Source: JAFDVL01 sp043736395 (GTDB lineage: Bacteria > Acidobacteriota > Blastocatellia > RBC074). Taken from it: a stretch of 59,745 bases of DNA. The notes under the pieces were generated by a model, which saw only the letters and a program-made list of their open reading frames with translations, was not told the origin of the DNA and did not search any database. The stretch is from the NCBI GenBank assembly GCA_043736395.1, contig JAYTCQ010000245.1, forward strand, positions 1 through 59,745, in the 5' to 3' direction. Both the position numbers and the translations under genes were made by a program. Shown in pieces: positions 35,842-44,684 of this stretch (the first letter of the stretch is position 1; every line of letters begins with the position of its first letter).

Positions 35842-37207
35842 TAAATTGAAAAATTCAATCACGCCGCCAGGGATTCGTTCACTGGCGGCGTTTGTTTTTG
35901 ATGCTGCGAATCGTCAACTTCTGAATGCCAGCTTTGCGGTCGCGCTGACGATTCTATTTGTAAAGTTGGCAGCAATTTTGAAGGAGATGATTGTCGCCTG
36001 GCGCTTTGGCACCAGCGATGATCTGGATGCTTTCACCGTAGCGCTGATTGTCCCATTTTCATTGGTCAGTATTGTCGCCGCTTCTTTTCAATCCGCCTTC
36101 ATTCCAGTATATGTCCGCGTTCAAGAACTAGAGGGAAATGAAGCCGCTCAATCATTAATCTCTAATGCCCTCACTTTGATCATTGCCTTATTTTCAATGA
36201 CACTGATTTTGATGTTACTGGCGGCGCCGATTTATCTGCATTATCTGGCTCCGGCGTTCGGTGACCAAAAATATGCGCTGACCTTGAAGCTGACCGGGAT
36301 CATCGCTCCGATTTTAATTTTCTCTGGCATCTCAAACATTTTTGGAGCCGTGCTGAACGCCAGAAATTCTTTTGTTGCGGTCTCGCTGACGCCGTTAATA
36401 ACCACTGTATTGATCGTAGCTGCTTTGTGGTTTGCGGCGAGGATTGAAGCACTGGCAATGGCCGTAAAATTAGGTGCGATGTGCGAAGTTTTATGGTTGG
36501 GATGGAAGCTGAGAAAAACCGGGATTCGATTTCGTTTAGGGCTAGATATTTTCAACGTAAAGCTGAAAGAAACCCTTCGTCAGGCCGCTTCGTTGATGCT
36601 GGGAAATTTTTTATTGTCCGGCGTTGGAGTGTTTAGCGTGGCCATAGCCGGATCATTAGCCGCCGGCAGCGTGGCGTCGTTTAGTTATGCCAGTAAGTTG
36701 ATCGCGTTGCCAAATGGCCTGCTCGCAACAGCTTTGGGAGCCACGTTGGTTCCGTACTTTTCCAGATTGAGTGTGCAATCCGAATGGCAACAAATACGCA
36801 CGACGCTGCATCGTTTTTTACAATTAGCTTTTTTGCTGACGTTACCGATAGCAATTATCTTCATGGTCTTCCCACAGTTCATTACGAAGCATCTTTTTCA
36901 GCGCGGAGCGTTTGCTGAGAATGATGTCGCTACGGTTTCAACTGTACTATTTTGTTTTGCGTTACAGCTCCCGTTTTATGTGGGCGGAGTTTTATCGGCG
37001 CGGCTTTTACAGGCTTTGCAATCGAACAATGATTTGCTCAAAGTTTCAGCTGCCAGCCTGCTCGTGAATGTCGTGCTGACGGTGATCCTGAGTAATTTAT
37101 TTGATGTTGCCGGGATTGCTTTAGCAGTAAGCCTGACCTATTGGTTTTCATTTTTTGCCTTATATTTTCTGGCTCGAAAGCGAATCAATTTAGCTGAATG
37201 CGCGTGA
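35801..37207 (+). CDS. MurJ/MviN-family lipid flippase in the polysaccharide cluster
   Basis: The polytopic protein has about 14 membrane segments and the MVF-family entry ASFAVALTILFVKLAAILKEMIVAWRFG with FGTSDDLDAF, and later YASKLIALPNGLLATALGATLVPYFS, the MurJ hallmark. Within an exopolysaccharide cluster it is likely a lipid-linked oligosaccharide flippase rather than the cell-wall MurJ. The start is uncertain: ATG at 35801 (468 residues, 41-base overlap with the kinase gene) is preferred over upstream ATGs. A second flippase, Wzx-like, lies at 44685. Confidence 0.82.
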   Translation: MAMETVTETENTFDKLKNSITPPGIRSLAAFVFDAANRQLLNASFAVALTILFVKLAAILKEMIVAWRFGTSDDLDAFTVALIVPFSLVSIVAASFQSAFIPVYVRVQELEGNEAAQSLISNALTLIIALFSMTLILMLLAAPIYLHYLAPAFGDQKYALTLKLTGIIAPILIFSGISNIFGAVLNARNSFVAVSLTPLITTVLIVAALWFAARIEALAMAVKLGAMCEVLWLGWKLRKTGIRFRLGLDIFNVKLKETLRQAASLMLGNFLLSGVGVFSVAIAGSLAAGSVASFSYASKLIALPNGLLATALGATLVPYFSRLSVQSEWQQIRTTLHRFLQLAFLLTLPIAIIFMVFPQFITKHLFQRGAFAENDVATVSTVLFCFALQLPFYVGGVLSARLLQALQSNNDLLKVSAASLLVNVVLTVILSNLFDVAGIALAVSLTYWFSFFALYFLARKRINLAECA

Positions 37208-38283
37208 CGTTTGTAATTCCTTCCATGACTTCAGGCGGAGCCGAACGCGCACTTGCTGTGATTGCGAATTCGTGGGCAGAACGTGGAGACAGCGTGACGT
37301 TATTAACGTTTGATGATGGAGCTGCGCCGCCGTTTTATCAGTTGTCTGATCGTATTCATCACGTTGCTCTAAAGCTACTGAAAAAATCTGAAGGACGATG
37401 GGATTCCATTCAACAAAATTTCCGAAGGATTAAAATCTTACGCGCTGCAATTAAAAATTCTTCACCTGACGTTGTGATAAGTTTTTTACTGCGAGCTAAC
37501 GTGCGAGTACTTTTTGCGACGATTGGACTAAAAGTTCCAATCATCGTGTCGGAGCGCAATGATCCGTGGCTGGCGAAGCCGGGGGAAATCTGGAAATGGC
37601 TGGCAAAGGTTACCTATCCGTGGGCAGATAAAATTACGGTACATACAAAACGGTCAGCACAGTTTTTTCCAGCTTCATTGCAACAAAAAATTTGTGTGAT
37701 TCCAAATGCTTTGTTGGTCGAAACCAAACCGAAATCTGCGACAAATGGTCAGCAAATAATCGCGATTGGACGCCTTGAGGAGCAAAAAGCTTTTGATGTT
37801 TTGTTGCAAGCCTTTGCTTTGATTTGCGAAGAATTTCCTGAAGCAAAACTGACGATTTGGGGAGAGGGAAGTCAGCGCAAAAAATTAGAATCTTTGCGAG
37901 AATCGCTTTCATTACAAGATTGCGTGATGTTGCCCGGCGTCACGAAAAATATTCTGAGCGAACTTGGCAACTCAGATTTATTTGTACAGTCTTCAAGTTG
38001 GGAAGGATTCGGCAATGCGTTATGCGAAGCAATGTCTATCGGGCTTCCGGCGATTTCAACCGATTGTTCAGGCCCGCAGGAAATTATCCGAAATGGTGTT
38101 GATGGGATTTTAGTTCCTGTTGGAAATGTCGAAGCTTTGGCGGAGGCGATGAAGCAGGTGTTGAGCAATCCTTCATTGAGAGGGGAGCTTGGAAGACGCG
38201 CCCTGGAAATTGGTGAAAGGTTTTCACTTCAGAGGATGCTTCAGCAATGGCAGGTGACAGTTGATGAGGCGCGTACCAATTAA
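37198..38283 (+). CDS. Glycosyltransferase family 4
   Basis: The 361-residue protein has the GT-B fold: N-terminal TSGGAERALAVIA, and C-terminal AIGRLEEQKAFDVLLQAF, then SSWEGFGNALCEAMSIGLP, whose E-G-F-G-N-x3-E-A pattern binds the nucleotide sugar. It resembles GalNAc-alpha transferases of the PglH/AmsD type, but specificity is unclear. It overlaps the flippase gene by 10 bases and the next gene by 20 bases, indicating translational coupling. Confidence 0.88.
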   Translation: MRVTFVIPSMTSGGAERALAVIANSWAERGDSVTLLTFDDGAAPPFYQLSDRIHHVALKLLKKSEGRWDSIQQNFRRIKILRAAIKNSSPDVVISFLLRANVRVLFATIGLKVPIIVSERNDPWLAKPGEIWKWLAKVTYPWADKITVHTKRSAQFFPASLQQKICVIPNALLVETKPKSATNGQQIIAIGRLEEQKAFDVLLQAFALICEEFPEAKLTIWGEGSQRKKLESLRESLSLQDCVMLPGVTKNILSELGNSDLFVQSSSWEGFGNALCEAMSIGLPAISTDCSGPQEIIRNGVDGILVPVGNVEALAEAMKQVLSNPSLRGELGRRALEIGERFSLQRMLQQWQVTVDEARTN

Positions 38284-39832
38284 CAAAAAAAATATTTTCA
38301 TCATTGCTTTGATAAGCCTGTTGTATTTGGTTGGAATAGGCTGGGGATTGCCAAGTCATATCAGCGCGGTGACAGATACGATCGCGCCTTACGATACGCT
38401 TTCGTTTTTTGGAAATTACTCAAACCCGCAGGCAGCAAGCCGCTATCCGGCTGCGCAGTATTTAATTTTGTCCTTTGTTTATGCGATTATTCTCGCCTTT
38501 GGGAAGTTGACGGGAATGATCGGAAGCTTCGCTTCAAAATTCCCGTATGGAATGAAATCCCCGGAAAATTTTATTTCTGGAATGATCGCTATCGCACGCA
38601 TCGTTACGGTTGCGATGAGCATTATTGTGTTGATAAGCCTGCGCAAATTGAAGCACGAAAGTTTGTCAAATTTTGGAAATATCGTAGCGGTATTCATCCT
38701 CGGATTAAGTGACACTTTTACTTATTACGCGCGCGCAGAAAATGTAGATATTCCGATGTTGTGCTGGTGGGCTATTTCTCAGGCTTCGCTATGGGCGTAC
38801 ATTTTTTTTGACGAAAACAAAAAGAAAAATTTGCTGATAGCAGGCGTAGCGGCGGGGTTAGCAATTGCCACCAAAGATGCCGCAGCTGTACTGGTATTGG
38901 CGGCTGGATTGATCGTAATATTTTTTGGAGTTTCAAGAATTAAAGATGCGGCTCAATTCGCCGCCGCGTCTTTATTGACATATTTTGCAATCGCTGTTTT
39001 GCCGCAGCCGTGGCGTTGGGTAGAGCATGTCAAACTTAATAACCCGTCCGGTGGACGCATCGCCCGATTTGCTCAGTTCGATAACTCGTTCTCAGGGCAG
39101 ATTGCATTGCTGAATAAAACTTTTCTGGAATTGGTTTCAATTGTTTCGCCTGCGGGCATCGCGTTGGCACTAGCCGGAGTGATTGCACTGATGTTTCATC
39201 GTCAGCATCGGGTACTCGTTTTTTTGATTTTGCCAGGCCTTTGTTATTACCTGATTTTTGTTGCGAATATTCATTTTGTGTACGAACGCTTTTTATTGCC
39301 GATAGCTTTTTCGACTGCGATATTAGCGGGGTTCGGAGCGACTTTCCTGCTAAATAATTTTCGACGCACTGGGCAAACTATGATTGCACTGTGCCTGCTC
39401 TGGCAAATTTCTTTTGGATATTTACCCGTGACTTACGCGCAGGTTTTTGACGTGAAGCGCACTTTGAATAAGACAATACGCGATGAGGTTCCTGCTGGCG
39501 AAGCTGTGATGTGGATCGGAGATCGCACGTACATTCCAAACGCCGATTTTTCTTATACGATGGTTCGTCCACGTGATGTAAATTTAAAATCCAGTTATAT
39601 GATGGCGGCACTGAAGCCTTATGAAGAAAGGACAGAATTTGTTTTGAGCGAGAAACCACTGCCTGATGAAAAGCTACAATTGATTAGAGAATTAAGTTAT
39701 CCCATGTGGGTCAGAGCTAATGTTATCAAAGCTGGCGTCAAAGAATATTATTTGTATAAATCGAAATGTGGAGCCTGCTTTGATGGAAAAGAAGCGTGGA
39801 TTCAGCAGGGAGACGATGCCGGAGTGCGATGA
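38264..39832 (+). CDS. GT39/ArnT-like membrane glycosyltransferase
   Basis: About 11 membrane segments and an N-terminal region with the SHISAVTDTIAPYDTLSFFGNYSNP loop, where acidic residues act in PMT-type enzymes, point to a dolichyl- or undecaprenyl-phosphate sugar transferase of the GT-C fold. A 140-residue periplasmic tail follows the last segment. The 522-residue product begins at the ATG at 38264 inside the preceding gene; the TTG at 38261 is an alternative. It may add a modifying sugar to the repeat unit in the periplasm. Confidence 0.65.
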   Translation: MRRVPINKKNIFIIALISLLYLVGIGWGLPSHISAVTDTIAPYDTLSFFGNYSNPQAASRYPAAQYLILSFVYAIILAFGKLTGMIGSFASKFPYGMKSPENFISGMIAIARIVTVAMSIIVLISLRKLKHESLSNFGNIVAVFILGLSDTFTYYARAENVDIPMLCWWAISQASLWAYIFFDENKKKNLLIAGVAAGLAIATKDAAAVLVLAAGLIVIFFGVSRIKDAAQFAAASLLTYFAIAVLPQPWRWVEHVKLNNPSGGRIARFAQFDNSFSGQIALLNKTFLELVSIVSPAGIALALAGVIALMFHRQHRVLVFLILPGLCYYLIFVANIHFVYERFLLPIAFSTAILAGFGATFLLNNFRRTGQTMIALCLLWQISFGYLPVTYAQVFDVKRTLNKTIRDEVPAGEAVMWIGDRTYIPNADFSYTMVRPRDVNLKSSYMMAALKPYEERTEFVLSEKPLPDEKLQLIRELSYPMWVRANVIKAGVKEYYLYKSKCGACFDGKEAWIQQGDDAGVR

Positions 39833-40936
39833 ATGAAAATCGTGTTTCTGGCGCGAACCCTCAATCAGGGCGGAGCGCAAAGGCAATTGGTGGCATTAGC
39901 AAAAGGGTTGAAAGAGCGCGGTCATTCGATATATGTGATTGTGTTTTACGCCAACGGGTTCTTTGAAAATGAATTGCGGACGAGCGGGATTGACGTTCGT
40001 GTTTTAAATCGTCGTGGACGCTGGCGTGTTATCGCGCTGTGGCGGCAACTGGTGCATATTGTACAAGAATTAAACCCTGATATTCTTCACGGCTATCTCG
40101 AAACACCTAATGTTTGTGCGGCTTTGCTGCGTAGATACATTCCAACAGCGAAAGTAGTTTTTGGGATTCGCGCTTCGGCAATTGATTATTCGAAGTACGA
40201 TTTCGTCATTCGTGTGATGAATTGGATTGAAGCCCGCGCTTCCCGTTATGCTGATTTAGCCATTGCGAATTCACAGGCTGGAGCTTCCGATATTATCCGT
40301 GTGGGCTTTCCAGCAGACAAAGTTATCGTGATCGCTAATGGAATTGATACGGAACGTTTTGCGCCGGATGCCGAAGCCGGAAGAAAATTGCGGCAGCAAT
40401 GGAAGATCAAAGATGATGAATCTTTGATTGGTGTCGTCGGACGGCTTGATCCGAAAAAAGACCACTCTACTTTTTTACGTGCCGCTGCGAAATTGAAGCA
40501 ACCAAATATAAAATTCGTTTGCATCGGAATTGGTGAACCAACTTTTGAATTGAAGCAACTAGCTGAATCATTAAATTTGCAGGATCGCCTGCAATGGATC
40601 GCGCCTCAATCTGCGATTTCTGATGTTTACAATGCGTTGGATGTGATGTGTCTTTCTTCATCTTTTGGCGAAGGCTTCCCGAATGTTGTAGGCGAAGCGA
40701 TGGCGTGTGGCGTTCCCTGTGTCGTGACGAATTCAGGTGATGCGGCTTTGATCGTTGGCGAGCTGGGAGAAGTTATTGTCGCCGGTAATTCCGAAAGTAT
40801 GGCCGCGGCGATAAATAAAAGCTTGAATCAAAACCGCCAAACGATTAGCATCAGACTTCGTCAACGAATTATCGAAAATTTCAGTCTTCAGGAACTGATT
40901 ACAAAAACCGAATCCGCCCTTTTAGCCCTGATCTGA
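39833..40936 (+). CDS. Glycosyltransferase family 4
   Basis: The 367-residue protein begins KIVFLARTLNQGGAQRQLVALA and has the GT-B motifs GVVGRLDPKKDHSTFLRAA and SSFGEGFPNVVGEAMACGVP. ATG directly follows the stop of the preceding gene. It is closely similar in layout to the next gene and to the one at 52308, suggesting related glycosidic linkages. Donor and acceptor are unknown. Confidence 0.88.
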   Translation: MKIVFLARTLNQGGAQRQLVALAKGLKERGHSIYVIVFYANGFFENELRTSGIDVRVLNRRGRWRVIALWRQLVHIVQELNPDILHGYLETPNVCAALLRRYIPTAKVVFGIRASAIDYSKYDFVIRVMNWIEARASRYADLAIANSQAGASDIIRVGFPADKVIVIANGIDTERFAPDAEAGRKLRQQWKIKDDESLIGVVGRLDPKKDHSTFLRAAAKLKQPNIKFVCIGIGEPTFELKQLAESLNLQDRLQWIAPQSAISDVYNALDVMCLSSSFGEGFPNVVGEAMACGVPCVVTNSGDAALIVGELGEVIVAGNSESMAAAINKSLNQNRQTISIRLRQRIIENFSLQELITKTESALLALI

Positions 40937-40946
40937 TTGTTCATTC

Positions 40947-42167
40947 ATGGCCTTACATTCACATAAAATTAACACCTCACTAAGCACCGATCTTGTCGTT
41001 GGTACTCCTGCGCCTTCAATAGCGCGCCAGCTTCGTATTATCCATGTGATTACAGATTTGGATACGGGCGGCGCTGAAATGATGCTGTATAAGGTGTTGT
41101 CGCAAATGCAGCAAACCGGTGTTCATTCGGAAGTGATTTCATTGCAGGACATCGGAGCCGTAGGCGGAAAAATCAGCCGACTTGGCATCAAAGTTCACGC
41201 TTTGAATATGAGTAAAAAAGTGCCAAGCCCACTGGCTGTTTGGCGGCTGGCAAAATTGCTCAAACGCAGTCAGCCGGATGTGATTCAAACGTGGATGTAC
41301 CACGCGAATCTGGTTGGCGGATTAGCTGCGAAAATTGCTGGTAATATTCCAGTAGTGTGGGGAATTCATCACAGCAATTTTGATAGGAAACGTGCTAAAA
41401 AGCGGACGTTGCTGACGATGCGGGTTGGAGCGTTGCTTTCAGGACGCGTTCCTGACGACATTATTTGTTGCGGTGAAATTCCACGTCAATTCCATATCGG
41501 GATGGGCTACGATGCGCGAAAAATGCGAGTGATTCCGAATGGATTTGATGTTCAGGAATTTCAGCCGAATCCTTTTGCGCGGGTTTCCGTACGCAAAGAA
41601 TTAGGGCTTAACAATCAAACACCTTTGATTGGATTGGTCGCTCGATACCATCCCAAAAAAGATCATCAGACATTTATTCAAGCCGCTTCGTTGATTAATT
41701 TAGTAATGCCGAATGTTCATTTTCTTTTGTGCGGTGAAGGCGTTAACGAGAACAATTCTGAATTGATGCATTGGATTAACGAAGCTGGTATTGCTCATCG
41801 TGTGCATTTATTAAGTATTCGGACCGACATTCCGCGCTTAACAGCGGCTCTGGATCTTGCTACTTCCTCGTCTTCGTATGGTGAAGGTTTTCCAATTTCA
41901 CTTGGAGAAGCGATGGCTTGTGGGATTCCTTGTGTAGCGACAAACGTGGGGGATTCTTCGGCGATCGTGGGAACTACCGGCGTGATTGTCGCTCCGAAAA
42001 ATCCTTTTGAATTATCGCAGGCGTGGCAGTTTTTGCTGGGAATTGAAGAAAGTGCCCGAACGAAACTGGAAGAATCTGCGCGGCAACGGATTCAGGAAAA
42101 TTTCAATTTGCCTTCTGTAGTTTCGCGCTACGAGGCTGTTTATAAAAAAGTGACTAATCGTGAGTAA
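40947..42167 (+). CDS. Glycosyltransferase family 4, paralogue of the gene at 52308
   Basis: The 406-residue protein has the N-terminal DTGGAEMMLYKVLSQM and QTWMYHANLVGGLAAK, and the C-terminal SSYGEGFPISLGEAMACGIP GT4 signature. The gene at 52308 shares these blocks almost unchanged (GGGAEMMLYRLLSKV, QTWMYHADLIGGIIAK, SSLSEGFPNVLGEAMACG), so the two are paralogues from duplication or separate acquisition. It overlaps rfbC by 8 bases. Confidence 0.88.
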   Translation: MALHSHKINTSLSTDLVVGTPAPSIARQLRIIHVITDLDTGGAEMMLYKVLSQMQQTGVHSEVISLQDIGAVGGKISRLGIKVHALNMSKKVPSPLAVWRLAKLLKRSQPDVIQTWMYHANLVGGLAAKIAGNIPVVWGIHHSNFDRKRAKKRTLLTMRVGALLSGRVPDDIICCGEIPRQFHIGMGYDARKMRVIPNGFDVQEFQPNPFARVSVRKELGLNNQTPLIGLVARYHPKKDHQTFIQAASLINLVMPNVHFLLCGEGVNENNSELMHWINEAGIAHRVHLLSIRTDIPRLTAALDLATSSSSYGEGFPISLGEAMACGIPCVATNVGDSSAIVGTTGVIVAPKNPFELSQAWQFLLGIEESARTKLEESARQRIQENFNLPSVVSRYEAVYKKVTNRE

Positions 42168-42717
42168 TCTGATTCTGACAGCAACTTCATTGCCTGAAAT
42201 TTTGATCCTTGAACCACGCGTTTTTGAAGATAATCGCGGGTATTTTATCGAATCGTATAATGATCAGAAATTCGAGCAGGCTGGGATTTCTTCGAGCTTT
42301 GTGCAGGACAATCAATCAGGCTCACATGGCGGAGTTCTACGCGGGCTGCACTATCAAATCCAACAACCACAAGGAAAATTAGTTCGCGTTGTCGTTGGGG
42401 AAATTTACGACATTGCAGTAGACATTCGGCGCAGCTCTCCGACGTTTGGCAAGTGGGTTGGCGCATCGCTTTCCGCCGAAAACCGTAAACAATTGTGGAT
42501 TCCAACCGGCTTCGCGCACGGGTTTTATGTGTTAAGTGAATGGGCAGAAGTTTTGTATAAAACGACCGATTATTACGCGCCACAACATGAGCGGACTTTG
42601 CTGTGGTGTGATCCGGCTTTAGCGATTGATTGGCGGCTACGTGATGAAATTTCTCCAATTATGTCCGCGAAGGATGCGGAGGGAAAGCCGCTCAGCGAAG
42701 CGGAATTGTTTGATTAA
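42160..42717 (+). CDS. rfbC: dTDP-4-dehydrorhamnose 3,5-epimerase
   Basis: The 185-residue protein starts with GTG and has the RmlC cupin motifs: ILEPRVFEDNRGYF, VLRGLHYQ with the catalytic His64, and WIPTGFAHGFYVLSE plus YKTTDYYAP. It converts dTDP-4-keto-6-deoxyglucose to dTDP-4-keto-rhamnose in the cytoplasm. The frame overlaps the preceding glycosyltransferase by 8 bases, and rfbB follows after 6 bases. Confidence 0.95.
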   Translation: MSNLILTATSLPEILILEPRVFEDNRGYFIESYNDQKFEQAGISSSFVQDNQSGSHGGVLRGLHYQIQQPQGKLVRVVVGEIYDIAVDIRRSSPTFGKWVGASLSAENRKQLWIPTGFAHGFYVLSEWAEVLYKTTDYYAPQHERTLLWCDPALAIDWRLRDEISPIMSAKDAEGKPLSEAELFD

Positions 42718-42723
42718 TTTTCT

Positions 42724-43806
42724 ATGAAAAATGTTCTCGTCACAGGCGGAGCCGGATTCATTGGCTCTAATTTTATTAGATATTTACTGAAAGGTAATGC
42801 CGAACTTCAGGTCATAAATCTCGATGCTCTGACATACGCCGGAAGCCAGGAAAATCTGCGTGAGGTTGAAAAAGATTCACGCTACAGTTTTGTCAAAGGC
42901 AATATCGGTGACCGCGAATTAGTCTTGAATGTATTAGGTCAAAACCGCATAGACACGCTGGTGCATTTCGCTGCTGAATCCCACGTTGATCGTTCAATCA
43001 GTAATCCTGGCATCTTTGTTGAGACCAATGTCGTTGGTACTCAGAATTTGTTGGACGCCTGTCGTCAGGTCTGGTTAGTGGAAAAACTTTTGCCGATAGA
43101 TCAAGTACGTTTTCATCACGTCTCTACGGATGAGGTATACGGCACTTTGAAACCCGAAGATCCGGCGTTTAGTGAGACGACCGCGTATTCACCAAATTCA
43201 CCGTATGCCGCATCAAAAGCTTCAAGCGATCATCTGGTTCGCGCTTATTTTCATACCTACGGTTTGCCTGTGACGATGACAAATTGTTCGAATAATTATG
43301 GGCCGTATCAATTTCCTGAAAAGTTGATCCCGTTAATGATCATGAATGCGTTAGAAGGGAAGCCGTTGCCGGTTTACGGAGACGGTCAACAGATTCGCGA
43401 TTGGCTATATGTTGAGGATCATTGCGAAGCGATCAAGCTGGTGATTGAGCGCGGTCGCATCGGAGAAACGTACAACGTCGGAGGCAATAATCAGCCGCCG
43501 AATTTAGAGATTGTCCATCAGCTTTGCGCATTGTTGGATGAGCTGTCTCCTTCCGAAAATCCGCATCATTCGTTAATTAAATATGTCGCAGACCGCCCCG
43601 GACATGACCGGCGTTATGCGATTGATCTGACGAAAATTAATACAGAACTTGATTGGGAGCCGCGCGAATCACTGACGACCGGGCTGCGCAAAACAATCGA
43701 ATGGTATTTGAGTAACAGCGAATGGATTGAAGCGATTCACGAGCAAAATAACTATCAACAATGGATAGAAAAAAATTATCAAGCGCGAGGAGAAGCGGCA
43801 CGATGA
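42724..43806 (+). CDS. rfbB: dTDP-glucose 4,6-dehydratase
   Basis: The 360-residue SDR-type enzyme has the NAD-binding TGGAGFIGSN near residue 7, STDEVYG near 135 with the catalytic Asp-Glu, and Y-A-A-S-K near 161-165 as the YxxxK pair. It converts dTDP-glucose to dTDP-4-keto-6-deoxyglucose, the common precursor of dTDP-rhamnose and other deoxysugars. Its TGA stop overlaps the ATG of rfbA. Confidence 0.96.
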   Translation: MKNVLVTGGAGFIGSNFIRYLLKGNAELQVINLDALTYAGSQENLREVEKDSRYSFVKGNIGDRELVLNVLGQNRIDTLVHFAAESHVDRSISNPGIFVETNVVGTQNLLDACRQVWLVEKLLPIDQVRFHHVSTDEVYGTLKPEDPAFSETTAYSPNSPYAASKASSDHLVRAYFHTYGLPVTMTNCSNNYGPYQFPEKLIPLMIMNALEGKPLPVYGDGQQIRDWLYVEDHCEAIKLVIERGRIGETYNVGGNNQPPNLEIVHQLCALLDELSPSENPHHSLIKYVADRPGHDRRYAIDLTKINTELDWEPRESLTTGLRKTIEWYLSNSEWIEAIHEQNNYQQWIEKNYQARGEAAR

Positions 43807-44675
43807 AGGGAATTATTCTGGCAGGAGGCCGAGGCACCCGCCTGCATCCGTTGACGTTGACTACCAGCAAGCAACTCTTACCAGTGTACAATAAGCCGAT
43901 GATTTATTATCCGCTGTCAATGTTGATGCTGGCAGGGATTCGAGAAATTTTGATAATTAGTACGCCCGAAGACTTGCCCGCCTTCAGAAAATTATTGAGC
44001 GATGGCAATCAGTGGGGATTAAAATTCAGTTACGCCGAGCAATCTGAGCCACGCGGCTTGGCAGAAGCTTTCATTATTGGCGCTGAATTCATTGGCGAAG
44101 AACCAAGTTGTCTGATTTTAGGAGACAATATTTTCTTCGGCCACGGCTTACCGGAAAAATTGAGAAGCGCGGCAACTTTGACCAAAGGCGCATTGGTTTT
44201 TGCGTATCCTGTGAAAGACCCTGAAAGATACGGCGTGATTGAATTCGACGAGACAGGAAAAGCCCTAAATATCGAAGAGAAACCAAAGCAGCCCAGATCA
44301 AATTTTGCCGTCCCAGGAATCTATTTTTACGACCAAACAGTAGTCAAAAGAGCTAAGAATTTAAAACCATCCGTACGCGGCGAACTAGAAATTACGGATC
44401 TGAACAGACTCTATTTAGATGCTGGACACTTACAAGTCGAACAAATGGGACGTGGCGTAGCGTGGCTGGACGCCGGAACACATGAATCATTGATGCAGGC
44501 ATCAAGCTTTGTGCAGGCTGTAGAAGATCGACAGGGGATGATGATTTCCTGTCCGGAAGAGATTGCTTATCGTTTAGGTTTTATTAATCGTTCACAGTTA
44601 GAATATTTAGCAGAGCAGTTAGGTGAAACCTCATATACTAAGTCTTTATATTACTTAATAAGTCATTTGGGATAG
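43803..44675 (+). CDS. rfbA: Glucose-1-phosphate thymidylyltransferase
   Basis: The ATG at 43803 overlaps the rfbB stop (ATGA) and has GAGGAG upstream. The 290-residue protein begins KGIILAGGRGTRLHPLT, the nucleotidyltransferase signature, and has LILGDNIFFGHG and YGVIEFDETG. It makes dTDP-glucose, the first step of the pathway completed by rfbB and rfbC. No rfbD (rmlD) reductase is in the window, so dTDP-rhamnose formation needs a gene elsewhere or the pathway ends in another 6-deoxysugar. The AT-rich core of the cluster begins right after this gene. Confidence 0.96.
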   Translation: MKGIILAGGRGTRLHPLTLTTSKQLLPVYNKPMIYYPLSMLMLAGIREILIISTPEDLPAFRKLLSDGNQWGLKFSYAEQSEPRGLAEAFIIGAEFIGEEPSCLILGDNIFFGHGLPEKLRSAATLTKGALVFAYPVKDPERYGVIEFDETGKALNIEEKPKQPRSNFAVPGIYFYDQTVVKRAKNLKPSVRGELEITDLNRLYLDAGHLQVEQMGRGVAWLDAGTHESLMQASSFVQAVEDRQGMMISCPEEIAYRLGFINRSQLEYLAEQLGETSYTKSLYYLISHLG

Positions 44676-44684
44676 AGAATAATA

